Assembly: GCA_023389545.1 (NCBI GenBank) | Contig: JAEWEI010000198.1 | Span: 1 to 16,758 of the forward strand | From: Actinomycetes bacterium | Lineage (GTDB): Bacteria; Actinomycetota; Actinomycetes; Actinomycetales; Cellulomonadaceae | DNA length: 16,758 bases | Reading direction: 5' to 3' | Shown here: piece after piece, positions 7,053 through 15,342 of the stretch | Layout: every line of letters begins with the position of its first letter | How positions within the stretch are numbered: position 1 is the first letter of the stretch | Notes under the pieces: model-generated | The model's input: only the letters and a program-made list of their open reading frames with translations | Databases searched by the model: none | Told to the model about the DNA's origin: nothing | Made by a program: the position numbers and the translations under genes

Positions 7053-9230
7053 CTAGTTCGTGCTGGAGGAATCGGTGACAGGAGAGGCCGCGTCGAGACG
7101 GCGCAGGGCCGCGAGCGCGACTTCCCGGTCGGTGGTCCGCCAGAAGCCTGGCAGGGAGCGGGCCAGGAACTCTCCGTAGCGTGCTGTGGCGAGCCGCGGG
7201 TCGAGCATCGCCACCACGCCGCGATCCGACGTCGAGCGGATGAGGCGCCCTGCGCCCTGGGCCAGCAGCAGCGCCGCGTGGGTGGCCGAGACCGACATGA
7301 AGCCGTTGCCGCCGGCGGCAGCGACGGCGTCGGACCGGGCCGATCGCACGGGGTCGTCCGGTCGGGGGAACGGGATGCGGTCGATGAGCACGAGCTGGCA
7401 TGCCGGCCCGGGCACGTCGACGCCCTGCCACAGCGACAGCGTGCCGAACAGGCAGGCGCGCTCGTCGGCGGCGAACTCGCGCACCAGTGTGGGGAGCTGG
7501 TCGTCGCCCTGAGCGAGCACCGGCACACCGAGTCGTTCGCGCATCGCCTGGGCGACGGCGTCGGCGGCGCGGCGGGAGGAGAACAGGCCCAGGGTGCGCC
7601 CGCCGGCGGCCGTGATGAGATCGGCGATCTCGTCGAGCTGGGCGTCCGTGGCGGGCTCGCGGCCGGGGGGCGGCAGGCGCCTGGCGATGTAGAGGATGCC
7701 CTGGCGTCCGTAGTCGAAAGGGCTGCCGACGTCGAGGCCGTGCCAGGCCGGAGCCGCGGGATCTTTCGGCTTCGCCCCGCCGGCCTGCGGGGACGCGGCC
7801 GTGGTGGTCAGCCGCTCGGGGCCGGCCGGCTCCGCGCCCGTCTGCGTCTCCAGGCCCACCGAGCGCGCCACCGAGGAGAACGAGCCGCCCAGTGCGAGCG
7901 TCGCGGAGGTCAGGACGGCCGAGCGGCCGGAGAACAAGTTCGTGCGAATGAGCCCGTTCACGGCCAGCGGGGCCGCATGCAGTCGCGTCATCGTGCCGCC
8001 GCGCGCGGTGCCGTCCCCGCGAGAGCACCAGAGCACCGTGTGGCGGTTCTCCTCGGCGTCGCCCGCCATCCGCTCGGCCGTCTCGAACAGCGTGAGCATG
8101 GCGGACACCGCCATCTTCAGGCCGCCGTCGGGCGACCCGCCGGAGGAGCGGCCCACCGCCTGCGCGGGTGTCCCCTCGGGCTTGAGGTGCGACAGCAGCG
8201 TGCGGGCCGCGTCCCGCACGGCGCCCACGGCGTCCCGGGCGGCTGGGGGCAGCCCGTCGGGGAACCGGCCCTCGGGCAGTTCCATGAGCACCGCGCCGAG
8301 AGCCACGCTGGCCGAGTCGAGGTCCGCGGTGGACAGGCCGCCGTGCCGGCGGGCGAGCCGTGCGGCGTGCTCGATGATCCCCACCGACAGCTCCCCGGTG
8401 GCCTGTGCGGTGACTCGGTCGGTCAGCTCGTGGGCCTCATCGACGATCAGCACCTCATGCTCGGGAAGCACGTTCGGGGAGCCGGAGGCCGCGATCCCGA
8501 GCATCGCGTGGTTGGTCACCACCACGTCCGCCTCACGGGCCAGGCCCCGGGCCCGCTCGGGGAAGCACTCGGAGAGCATGGGGCACTTGCCGCCCAGGCA
8601 CTCGAGCGACGTCACGGACACCTGGCGCCACGCGCGCTCACTCACGCCGGGGACCAGGTCGTCACGGTCGCCGGTGTCCGTCTCGTCGGCCCATTCGCGC
8701 AACCGCACCACTTGCGCGCCCAGGTCCTCGCCCGCGGGGCGGGCGCCGCGCGCACGGGCCTCCCCCTGGTCGGGGGCCGGGTGGTCCGCCGCGCCGGCGT
8801 GGTCCCCCAGGTCGAACAGCGTGCCCGGCTCGTCGGCCGGGTAGCCGCCGGCCACCTTGTGGACGCAGACGTAGTTGTGCCAGCCCTTGAGCAGCGCGAT
8901 ACGGGGCTTGCGCGGCAGCCGCGGGGCCAGCGCGTCCGCCACCAGGGGCAGGTCGCGCGTGATCACCTGCCGTTGCAGCGCCAGGGTGGCGGTGGACACA
9001 ATGACGCGCTCGTCCTCCAGCACCGCGTGGCGAACGGCTGGCACCAGGTACCCGAGCGACTTCCCGGTGCCGGTCCCGGCCTGCACCAGCAGGTGCTCGC
9101 CGGCCTCGATCGTCGTCGCGACGGCGCGCGCCATCTGCTGCTGGCCCTCGCGCGGGGAGCCGCCGAGGGCCCCGACCGCGAGGTCCAGGAGCTCGTCCAC
9201 GGACGCGGCGGCAGGCACAGGCACCGCCAC
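7053..9230 (-). CDS. dinG: ATP-dependent DNA helicase, DinG/XPD family
   Basis: A protein of about 725 residues of helicase superfamily 2, XPD/Rad3 branch, expected to unwind DNA 5' to 3' during repair or when replication meets transcription. Walker A is AGTGTGKS (51-58) and the DEAH box is at 264-267. Four cysteines, C122, C211, C216 and C222, are spaced as the 4Fe-4S ligands of this branch. Helicase motifs near the C-terminus include QGVDVPG and the QGAGRLIRS segment. It resembles M. tuberculosis Rv1329c (DinG) strongly at the N-terminus. The start is uncertain: GTG at 9230 is given, but GTG at 9224 lies six bases after TAGGCT and could be a leaderless start. It follows hflX by 24 bases. 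No LexA box lies upstream, so SOS control is not evident. Confidence 0.93.
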   Translation of the reverse strand: MAVPVPAAASVDELLDLAVGALGGSPREGQQQMARAVATTIEAGEHLLVQAGTGTGKSLGYLVPAVRHAVLEDERVIVSTATLALQRQVITRDLPLVADALAPRLPRKPRIALLKGWHNYVCVHKVAGGYPADEPGTLFDLGDHAGAADHPAPDQGEARARGARPAGEDLGAQVVRLREWADETDTGDRDDLVPGVSERAWRQVSVTSLECLGGKCPMLSECFPERARGLAREADVVVTNHAMLGIAASGSPNVLPEHEVLIVDEAHELTDRVTAQATGELSVGIIEHAARLARRHGGLSTADLDSASVALGAVLMELPEGRFPDGLPPAARDAVGAVRDAARTLLSHLKPEGTPAQAVGRSSGGSPDGGLKMAVSAMLTLFETAERMAGDAEENRHTVLWCSRGDGTARGGTMTRLHAAPLAVNGLIRTNLFSGRSAVLTSATLALGGSFSSVARSVGLETQTGAEPAGPERLTTTAASPQAGGAKPKDPAAPAWHGLDVGSPFDYGRQGILYIARRLPPPGREPATDAQLDEIADLITAAGGRTLGLFSSRRAADAVAQAMRERLGVPVLAQGDDQLPTLVREFAADERACLFGTLSLWQGVDVPGPACQLVLIDRIPFPRPDDPVRSARSDAVAAAGGNGFMSVSATHAALLLAQGAGRLIRSTSDRGVVAMLDPRLATARYGEFLARSLPGFWRTTDREVALAALRRLDAASPVTDSSSTN

Positions 9231-9254
9231 AGCCTAGTCGCCGCGCCTGACGGG

Positions 9255-10808
9255 TCAGTCCGCGCGCACCGCCGCGGCGACGAGCTCGGCGGCAAGCGAC
9301 TCGTCCACGCGACCGCGCAGCGCCGTGCCCGCCGAGGTGTGCTCCTCGGAGTCGATCTCGCCGTGCAGGTGCACCCGGTTGACCAGGTCGCCGCGGTCGT
9401 ACGGGATCACGACGTCCACCGTCACCCCCGGACGGGGCAGCTGGTCGGCGATGAGCTCCTGCAGCTCCTCGATGCCCTCGCCCGTGTGCGCCGAGACGAC
9501 GATGGCGCCCTGCTCCCGCGAGCGCAGGCGCGCCACGACCTCCGGCTCGGCCAGGTCGGCCTTGTTCAGCACGATGACCTCGGGCACATCCATGGCCCCG
9601 GGGATGTCCGCGAAGACGTGCCGGACCGCGGCGATCTGGCCCTCGGGGTCGGGGTGCGACGCGTCGACCACGTGCAGCACCAGGTCGGCGTCCGCGACCT
9701 CCTCGAGGCTGGAGCGGAACGCCTCGACGAGCTGGTGCGGCAGCGAGCGCACGAAGCCCACCGTGTCGGTGAGGGTGTACACGCGCCCGTCCGCGGCCTC
9801 GGCCCGCCGGACGGTGGGGTCGAGGGTGGCGAACAGCGCGTTCTCCACCAGCACCCCGGCGCCGGTCAGGCGGTTGAGCAGCGAGGACTTGCCGGCGTTG
9901 GTGTACCCGGCGATCGCCACCGAGGGGATCGCGTTCCTCTTGCGGTTCGCGCGCTTGGTGGCGCGCGCGGGCTCCATGGCCGCGATCTCGCGGCGCAGCT
10001 TGGCCATGCGGTCGCGGATGCGCCGGCGGTCGAGCTCGATCTTCGTCTCACCGGGGCCACGCGAGCCCATCCCGGCGCCCGCGCCGCCCACCTGGCCACC
10101 AGCCTGGCGGGACATCGACTCACCCCACCCTCGCAGTCGCGGCAGCAGGTACTCGAGCTGCGCGAGCTCGACCTGCGCCTTGCCCTCACGGGACTTGGCG
10201 TGCTGGGCGAAGATGTCGAGGATCAGGGCGGTCCTGTCGATCACCTTGACGCGGACCACGTCCTCCAGGGCCCTGCGCTGCGAGGGGGCGAGCTCGGCGT
10301 CGACGATCACGGTGTCGGCGCCGCTGGCCGCGACGATGGTGGCGAGCTCGGCCGCCTTGCCCGATCCCAGGAACGTGCCGGGATCCGGGGTGCGACGCCG
10401 CTGCAGGAGCCCGTCGAGCACCTCGGAGCCGGCGGTCTCCGCGAGCGCCGCGAGCTCGCGCAAGGAGATCTCCGCCTCCTCGACAGTCGTGGCGCCCTCG
10501 TCGGAGGAGGCCGCGCCCCAGATGCCCACAAGCACCACACGCTCCAGGCGCAGCTGCCGGTACTCGACCTCGGTGACGTCCTCCAGCTCGGTGGACAGCC
10601 CCGCGACACGGCGCAGGGAGGTGCGCTCCTCGAGCTCGAGCTGGTCGCCGTCGTACGCCGAGTGGACGGTGCCGCCGTCATGGCGGGCGGTGCCCGCGCG
10701 TGCGAGGACACGGGCCACGACGTCGTCCGCCACCTCTTGAGCGCTGCGTGGCAAGACGACCTCGGCGTTCTCGTCCTGGCGCGTCAGGGGGTGCTGCGGG
10801 TCGTTCAC
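9255..10808 (-). CDS. hflX: ribosome-associated GTPase HflX
   Basis: A 517-residue GTPase that binds the 50S subunit and splits or rescues stalled 70S ribosomes under heat or antibiotic stress. The N-terminal HflX domain includes GSGKAAELA and the glycine-rich linker (GGQVGGAGAGMGSRGPGETK, 20 residues). The G domain has G1 GYTNAGKSS (301-309), G2 around TLDPT, G3 DTVGF (348-352) and G4 NKAD (415-418), plus a G5-like SAHTG. An extra C-terminal domain rich in VIPYDRGDLVNRVH completes it. The start is GTG 10808, with GAGAGG six bases upstream; in-frame starts further upstream give a basic tail untypical of the family. It diverges from the methyltransferase gene, with the dinG-like gene downstream. 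Confidence 0.95.
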   Translation of the reverse strand: MNDPQHPLTRQDENAEVVLPRSAQEVADDVVARVLARAGTARHDGGTVHSAYDGDQLELEERTSLRRVAGLSTELEDVTEVEYRQLRLERVVLVGIWGAASSDEGATTVEEAEISLRELAALAETAGSEVLDGLLQRRRTPDPGTFLGSGKAAELATIVAASGADTVIVDAELAPSQRRALEDVVRVKVIDRTALILDIFAQHAKSREGKAQVELAQLEYLLPRLRGWGESMSRQAGGQVGGAGAGMGSRGPGETKIELDRRRIRDRMAKLRREIAAMEPARATKRANRKRNAIPSVAIAGYTNAGKSSLLNRLTGAGVLVENALFATLDPTVRRAEAADGRVYTLTDTVGFVRSLPHQLVEAFRSSLEEVADADLVLHVVDASHPDPEGQIAAVRHVFADIPGAMDVPEVIVLNKADLAEPEVVARLRSREQGAIVVSAHTGEGIEELQELIADQLPRPGVTVDVVIPYDRGDLVNRVHLHGEIDSEEHTSAGTALRGRVDESLAAELVAAAVRAD

Positions 10809-10827
10809 ACGTGGCCTCTCGTCCGTG

Positions 10828-10843
10828 CCCGCGCCGGCGCGGG
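10828..10843. repeat. 16-base perfect palindrome in the hflX leader
   Basis: CCCGCGCCGGCGCGGG reads the same on both strands. A second inverted repeat, CGCCGG (10864-10869) with CCGGCG (10875-10880), lies just upstream on the hflX side. Both fall in the 189-base divergent region between hflX and the methyltransferase gene. They could be an operator or structured leader RNA, or chance in such GC-rich DNA. Confidence 0.4.
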
Positions 10844-10985
10844 AAGCCGCTGGACCGACGCTCCGCCGGCTGATCCGGCGACATGTCCAGGGTGACACGG
10901 CACAGGGAGCGATGGCGACGCTATTCGCTGCGGGCTAAGGGCCCTGGCGGATGATCCGCGCGCATCGCCGCCGGGCACGCCCCGA

Positions 10986-10991
10986 TAGGGT
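10986..10991 (+). promoter_or_regulatory. -10 element of a predicted leaderless promoter, methyltransferase gene
   Basis: TAGGGT fits the TA-N3-T pattern and ends six bases before the GTG at 10998. This spacing decides in favour of that GTG over the in-frame GTG at 10995. No -35 was recognised. Confidence 0.5.
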
Positions 10992-10997
10992 CGGGTG

Positions 10998-11609
10998 GTG
11001 ACAGGGAACGACCACTACTTCACCGCCCACCCGGCTTCATCTGAGGAACGCCGCACTCTCACCGTGCGCCTGGCCGGCCGCGACGTCGAGGTGGAGACCG
11101 CCGGCGGCGTCTTCTCCCCCGACCATGTGGACCTGGGCACCCAAGTTCTGCTGCGCAGCGTCCCCGCGGTCCCCGCCACGGGCGACCTGCTTGACCTGGG
11201 CTCGGGGTGGGGCCCGGTGGCGCTGGCGATGGCCTTGGAGTCGCCCGATGCGCGGGTGTGGGCGGTGGACGTGAATGAGCGCGCGCTGGACCTGGTGCGG
11301 CGCAACGCGGAGCGGCTCGGGCTGGCGAACGTGCGCGCCGTCCTCCCCGACGAGGCGCCCGACGATGTGGCCTTCGCGGCGATCTGGTCGAACCCGCCGA
11401 TCCGGGTCGGCAAGGACGCGCTGCACGCGCTGCTGCTGCGCTGGTTGCCTCGCCTCGCGCCCGGCGCCCAAGCGCATCTGGTGGTCGGCAAGAACCTCGG
11501 GGCGGACTCGCTGCAGCGATGGCTCGCAGAGCAGCTCGGGGACGCGGCGACCGTTGATCGGGTCGCCAGCGCCAAGGGCTTCCGGGTGCTGCGCGTCACC
11601 TCAGGCTGA
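10998..11609 (+). CDS. class I SAM-dependent methyltransferase, RsmC-like
   Basis: A 203-residue methyltransferase of the MTS small domain family (RsmC/RlmG-like, 16S or 23S rRNA guanine-N2 methylation). The SAM-binding motif I is DLGSGWGP (66-73), motif II has the ribose-binding acidic residue D91 in AVDVNE, and the catalytic NPPI motif lies at 132-135 followed by RVGK. Unlike E. coli RsmC it lacks the degenerate N-terminal half, a common short form in actinobacteria; the substrate therefore cannot be fixed. The start GTG 10998 follows a TA-N3-T element by six bases; GTG 10995 is an alternative. It diverges from hflX. Its stop codon lies within the convergent thioredoxin-like gene, so the two ends overlap by nine bases. 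Confidence 0.9.
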   Translation: MTGNDHYFTAHPASSEERRTLTVRLAGRDVEVETAGGVFSPDHVDLGTQVLLRSVPAVPATGDLLDLGSGWGPVALAMALESPDARVWAVDVNERALDLVRRNAERLGLANVRAVLPDEAPDDVAFAAIWSNPPIRVGKDALHALLLRWLPRLAPGAQAHLVVGKNLGADSLQRWLAEQLGDAATVDRVASAKGFRVLRVTSG

Positions 11610-11957
11610 GCTCGGGCGCTCCAGGCTGCCGATCACGCGGGCGAGCGCGGCCCGCGCCTGAGCGAGCGTCGGAGCCCCGGACGCGCGCACCCGCTCGAAC
11701 CCGTCGGCGTCCAGCACGAGGACCGTCGGGGTGGAGCGGATGTCGAGCCGCTCGCCCAGGTCCAGGCGCCCGCCGACGTCCAGCTCGACGTGGGCGACGC
11801 CCTCATGCTCCTCAGCGACGAGTCCGAGCACGCGGCGGGCCGCCCGGCACGGGACGCAGAACGCGCTGGAGAACTGCACGAACGTCGCCCGCCGGCCAAG
11901 CGGCTGCCCGAGGTCCGCGCTCGTCAGCGCCGGCGTCCGCCCCGCGCCGTCATCCAC
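11601..11957 (-). CDS. thioredoxin-like protein
   Basis: A 118-residue cytoplasmic thioredoxin-fold protein. The redox motif is C34-V-P-C37 in SSAFCVPCRAARRV, instead of the usual WCGPC; the cis-proline is P77 in RSTPTVLVLD. No signal peptide is visible, so it should act in the cytosol. The GTG start is the only sensible start near the beginning of the homologous region. It overlaps the dapF stop by eight bases, implying translational coupling, and the larger open frame extending into dapF is a shadow. It is the last gene of the LigB-like/miaA/dapF operon and converges on the methyltransferase gene. Partners are unknown; keeping DapF cysteines reduced is one possibility. Confidence 0.85.
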   Translation of the reverse strand: MDDGAGRTPALTSADLGQPLGRRATFVQFSSAFCVPCRAARRVLGLVAEEHEGVAHVELDVGGRLDLGERLDIRSTPTVLVLDADGFERVRASGAPTLAQARAALARVIGSLERPSSA

Positions 11958-12924
11958 CCAGCGCCGCCAGGTCGACCTCGGCGTGCGCGACGAGCACCGC
12001 GGGCCCCGCGAGCTCCACGTGTCCGCCGTCCAGCAGCCGGACCCGCACGGTCCCGCCCGGCACGTCGACCAGCCACACGTCTGGCGCCCCGGAGCCGGCC
12101 CACGTGCGCACCGCGAGCGCCGCCGCGCAGGCGCCGGTGCCGCACGATCGGGTCTCCCCCACGCCGCGCTCGTGGACGCGCATCCGCACGCGCCCGACAA
12201 CCGTGCCGTCGGGGGCAGTGCTCTCGCCAAGGGGGACGACGAGCTCCACGTTGGTGCCATGCGGGGGCTGCGGCGCCACCGCTGGCGCACGCGTCAGGTC
12301 CACCGTGTCCAGTTCGCCCTCCCCCGCGAGCGCGAGCACCGTGTGCGGGTTGCCGACGTCCACGCTCAACGCGGGACGGGCGACTTCGAGGCCGGAGACG
12401 ACGACTTCGGCGTCGAAGCCCGCGGCCTGCGCCGCGGCGCCCCCGGGGAGCGTCCACGGGCCCATGTCGACCGCGTACCAGACGCCGCCCGGAGCGCCGG
12501 GGGCGGCCTCGCGGCGCACGTGGCGCACTCCCGCGCGTGTCCCGATCACCAACTCGCCCTCGGCGGGGTCCCACAGGCCCAGGCTCGCCAGGTAGGCGGC
12601 GAAGACGCGCACCCCGTTGCCGCACATCTCCGCGATCGAACCGTCGGCATTGCGGTAGTCCATGAACCACAGCGCGCGCGGGTCCTGCGCGAGGCTGGCC
12701 GCGCCGTCGGGCAGGGCCGCGCTCGCGACGAGGCGGATCACCCCGTCTCCGCCGATCCCTGCCCTGCGGTCCGCGAGCGCCCGCACGAGGGAGTCGGTGA
12801 GCTCCACCGCGCCGTCGCGGTCGTCGAGCAGCACGAAGTCGTTCTGCGTGCCGTGCCCCTTGGTGACCGTGAGCGTCGCTGGGGTGGCGCCGGTGGGGGC
12901 GAGGTCGGTGGCCGGGCTGGTCAT
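11950..12924 (-). CDS. dapF: diaminopimelate epimerase
   Basis: A 324-residue PLP-independent epimerase that turns LL- into meso-diaminopimelate, the precursor of lysine and of the peptidoglycan cross-link. The two catalytic cysteines are both present: C101 in EMCGNG and C261 in RSCGTG. Conserved GHGTQNDF (23-30), GIGGDG (57-62), DYRNADGS (89-96) and the VGNPH substrate region (190-194) complete the signature. Two pseudo-symmetric halves of normal size are seen. The ATG shares bases with the miaA stop (ATGA), so translation is coupled to miaA. The stop is overlapped by the thioredoxin-like gene start. It is the third gene of a four-gene minus-strand operon. Confidence 0.97.
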   Translation of the reverse strand: MTSPATDLAPTGATPATLTVTKGHGTQNDFVLLDDRDGAVELTDSLVRALADRRAGIGGDGVIRLVASAALPDGAASLAQDPRALWFMDYRNADGSIAEMCGNGVRVFAAYLASLGLWDPAEGELVIGTRAGVRHVRREAAPGAPGGVWYAVDMGPWTLPGGAAAQAAGFDAEVVVSGLEVARPALSVDVGNPHTVLALAGEGELDTVDLTRAPAVAPQPPHGTNVELVVPLGESTAPDGTVVGRVRMRVHERGVGETRSCGTGACAAALAVRTWAGSGAPDVWLVDVPGGTVRVRLLDGGHVELAGPAVLVAHAEVDLAALGG

Positions 12925-13886
12925 GAGCCCAGACTACGACGCGGCGCCGGGTCCGCCGTGGGGGGCGCCAGCCGGCCCTCGTCCGCGGCGGCGACCAGCT
13001 CCAGGGCGTGCTCGACCAGGTCCGGGTCCTGCGCGTCGAGCCAGTGCACCCGGGGATCGCGGCCGAACCAGCCCATCTGCTTGCGCGCCAGGCGCCGGGT
13101 GCCCGCCGCGATGGCCGCGCGGGCCGCCGCCTCGTCGAGCTCGCCGGCCAGCAGGGAGAGGGTCTCCGCGTAGCCGACGGCGCGGGCGGCGGTCCGGCCG
13201 AAGCCGTGCGCTGCGAGCGCCTCGACCTCGGACACGAGTCCTGCCTCCCACATGTGGTCCACACGGCTCTCGATTCGGGCGTCCAGCACCGCGCGATCGC
13301 AGTCCAGCCCGATCTGCACGGCCGGCACCTCGTAGACGTGCTGGGGCAGGCTCGACGAGTACGGGCGGCCCGTGAGCTCGATGACCTCGAGGGCGCGGAC
13401 CACCCGGCGGGCGTTGCGCGGCCCGATGCCCTCGGCCGCGCGCGGGTCCAGCCGTGCGAGCTCGGCGTGCAGCGCACGTGACCCCTCGGCCTCGACCCGC
13501 TCCTCGAGCCGGGCGCGCACGGCGGGGTCGGTGCCCGGGAAGTCCATGTGGTCGAACAGCGCCCGCACATACAACCCGGAGCCCCCCACAGCCACCGCGC
13601 GTCGGCCGCGGGCGGAGATGTCGCGCAGGTCCGCCCGGGCGTCGCGCTGGTAGTCCGCGACCGAGGCGTCCTCGAGCGGGTCGAGCACGTCGATCTGGTG
13701 GTGCGGGATGCCCCGCCGCTCGGCCGGGGCGAGCTTGGCGGTGCCAATGTCCATCCCGCGGTAGAGCTGCATCGAGTCGGTGTTGACGATCTCGCCGTCG
13801 AGCCGCTCCGCGAGCGCCAGCCCGAGGTCGGACTTGCCTGTCGCTGTGGGCCCGACGATCGCGACGACGATCCAGGCGCCGATCAT
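12921..13886 (-). CDS. miaA: tRNA dimethylallyltransferase MiaA
   Basis: A 321-residue prenyltransferase that transfers dimethylallyl from DMAPP to N6 of A37 in tRNAs reading codons that start with U, forming i6A37. The P-loop is GPTATGKS (12-19). The conserved TDSMQLYRGMDIGTAK segment (36-51) holds the catalytic aspartate D37. GGSGLYVRAL, the RNARRVVRALEV anticodon-recognition region and RRLARKQ with following WF near the C-terminus are all typical. The ATG overlaps the stop of the LigB-like gene (ATGA), and its own stop overlaps the dapF start. Its product is the substrate of MiaB, whose gene ends at the right edge of the window. Confidence 0.97.
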   Translation of the reverse strand: MIGAWIVVAIVGPTATGKSDLGLALAERLDGEIVNTDSMQLYRGMDIGTAKLAPAERRGIPHHQIDVLDPLEDASVADYQRDARADLRDISARGRRAVAVGGSGLYVRALFDHMDFPGTDPAVRARLEERVEAEGSRALHAELARLDPRAAEGIGPRNARRVVRALEVIELTGRPYSSSLPQHVYEVPAVQIGLDCDRAVLDARIESRVDHMWEAGLVSEVEALAAHGFGRTAARAVGYAETLSLLAGELDEAAARAAIAAGTRRLARKQMGWFGRDPRVHWLDAQDPDLVEHALELVAAADEGRLAPPTADPAPRRSLGS

Positions 13887-14635
13887 CGGGCGCCCCGCCC
13901 GGTCACCCAGGTGGCGACGACGTACTGGGCGCCGAGCGGCGCGTCGGCGACGAGCACATCGGCGGCCACGCGGGCCCCGGAGGGGTCGCCGACAGCGCCG
14001 AGGAGGACCTGCGTCGGGCCCCAGAGGGTGACCGCCAGCCGCTGGGCGACGTCTGCGGGGATGTCCGCGAGCCGGGCGAGGGCGCGCGGCCCGGCGTCGG
14101 CGATCGCCTCCACCATCTCCGCGTCGACGGTCACCGCCTGCGGGTCCTCGGCCAACGGCGCGTCAGGCCCGTGGCGCGCGCTGAGGGACCCCGCGACAAG
14201 GAACCCGGTCCTCGCGCCGGGATCCGCGGGCCCGGCCAGCACGGCGCCCTGCGCACGCAACAGCTCCGGGTCGGATGAGGACACCGCCACCTCGACCGTC
14301 ATCGTGCGCCCCCGCCACCCGGCCGCGGCGAGGAGCAGCAGCGCGACACTGGCGCCGGGGCTGGCCGCCACCGACTCCGGGCGGCCTGGCGCGGGACGCC
14401 AGCCGAGCGCGCTGTCGGGGATCCCCGCGGCGGCCAGGCTCGGGCGGGCGTCCTCGCCGAGCACGCGGTCGACAGGGCCCGGGGCGACCACCACCACCGT
14501 GTCGGGGCCCTCGTCGAGGACCCGTGCGACGGCGGTCAGCGCGGCCTCGCGCACCTTCCCCAGGACGTCGGCGCGGCCAGCGGCGCCAGGGACGAGCAGT
14601 GCGGTCTCAGGGACCAGTGCGGCGGCGACGAGCAT
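13883..14635 (-). CDS. LigB-like (class III extradiol dioxygenase subunit B-like) protein, probably non-catalytic
   Basis: A 250-residue protein with the overall pattern of the actinobacterial LigB-like family found before miaA (M. tuberculosis Rv2728c position). It begins MLVAAALVPETALLVPG and has a VVVVAPGP strand, a GFLVAGSLSARHGPDAP segment and a C-terminal GAQYVVATW strand. True LigB enzymes bind Fe(II) with two histidines and a glutamate; here the N-terminal PHPP-type histidine is replaced (PETA) and the whole protein has a single histidine, H155. Extradiol cleavage is therefore unlikely. The ATG is preceded by TACCGT at six bases and has no proper ribosome binding site. The stop overlaps the miaA start, so it heads the miaA/dapF operon. 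Role unknown; a structural or tRNA-related role is speculation. Confidence 0.8.
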   Translation of the reverse strand: MLVAAALVPETALLVPGAAGRADVLGKVREAALTAVARVLDEGPDTVVVVAPGPVDRVLGEDARPSLAAAGIPDSALGWRPAPGRPESVAASPGASVALLLLAAAGWRGRTMTVEVAVSSSDPELLRAQGAVLAGPADPGARTGFLVAGSLSARHGPDAPLAEDPQAVTVDAEMVEAIADAGPRALARLADIPADVAQRLAVTLWGPTQVLLGAVGDPSGARVAADVLVADAPLGAQYVVATWVTGRGAR

Positions 14636-14641
14636 GCTCCG

Positions 14642-14647
14642 ACGGTA
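14642..14647 (-). promoter_or_regulatory. -10 element of a predicted leaderless promoter, LigB-like/miaA/dapF operon
   Basis: On the minus strand TACCGT ends six bases before the ATG at 14635. It lies in the 62-base gap after the first YbjN gene, so the operon appears to have its own promoter rather than depending on read-through. Confidence 0.45.
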
Positions 14648-14697
14648 GCCGTTCCGGGCGCCCACCTCGGCGCCCGGAGCGGGTCGATCCGCCGCCG

Positions 14698-15204
14698 CTA
14701 CGCAGTCGGCGCGACGCCCTGGCCGGCGAGGAGGGCGCGGGCCTCGGCCACCGCCTCGGGGTAGAGCGAGTCGAGGTGGGCGAAGAACTGCAGCGCGGTG
14801 CTGATCCCACAGGCCATGTGCAGCTCGAGCTGGCTGTCGCTGACGCCGTGCTCGTAGTCGACGGTGTGCTCGGAGTAGACCCCGATGCGCTCGCCCTCGG
14901 CGCGCACGTAGACCTTGGGCCACAGCTTGTCCAGGTTCCAGGCGTTGACCTCGGCGGTGAGCTTGTCGATCTCGCTCGGGCCGACCTCACGGGCCCAGCG
15001 GCCCCGCACCTGCAGGTACTCGGAGTCGCGGCCGAGCAGGAAGAAGTAGAAGGCGTGGTCGTCCCACCGGCCGCCGATGTCCCCGTCGTCGTCGACCCCG
15101 TAGGTGAAGCCCTTGGCCTCGAGCCGCTCGATGATGCGCTGGTGGCTCAACGGTTCGAGCCCAGATGCCGCTGCATCCACGTCCGGCCTGCTGAAGAAAC
15201 CCAT
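14698..15204 (-). CDS. YbjN-domain protein A
   Basis: A 168-residue soluble protein of the YbjN family (sensory transduction regulator/YbjN, a fold similar to secretion chaperones). The core spans about residues 21-150, with GVDDDGDIGGRWDDHAFYFF (36-55), the strand SEYLQVRGRW (61-70), WNLDKLWPKVYVR (89-101) and the acidic VDYEHGVSDSQL (115-126). No signal peptide, membrane segment or catalytic motif is seen. The ATG is supported by GAGG nine bases upstream; MGFF is shared with the next YbjN gene. It diverges from that paralogue across 150 bases and lies 62 bases upstream of the LigB-like gene. Function unknown; YbjN proteins are suspected adaptors or chaperones. Confidence 0.88.
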   Translation of the reverse strand: MGFFSRPDVDAAASGLEPLSHQRIIERLEAKGFTYGVDDDGDIGGRWDDHAFYFFLLGRDSEYLQVRGRWAREVGPSEIDKLTAEVNAWNLDKLWPKVYVRAEGERIGVYSEHTVDYEHGVSDSQLELHMACGISTALQFFAHLDSLYPEAVAEARALLAGQGVAPTA

Positions 15205-15342
15205 GACAAACGACCTCGTGTCTCGTAAATCGCGCGGGGGCGCGCTGCCGACCGAGGGTAGCCCGAACCGGCGCCGGTGGTCATGCCGTAGGTCCCGCGC
15301 GCCCCAGACGGGCCGGTTGGCGGAAGCCCTTCCCAGCACGGG

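Noticed and set aside
11958..12290. N-terminal extension of the thioredoxin-like frame into dapF
   Set aside because: The extra 111 residues are a shadow of dapF, arginine/serine-rich and without fold; the thioredoxin domain begins after the GTG at 11957.
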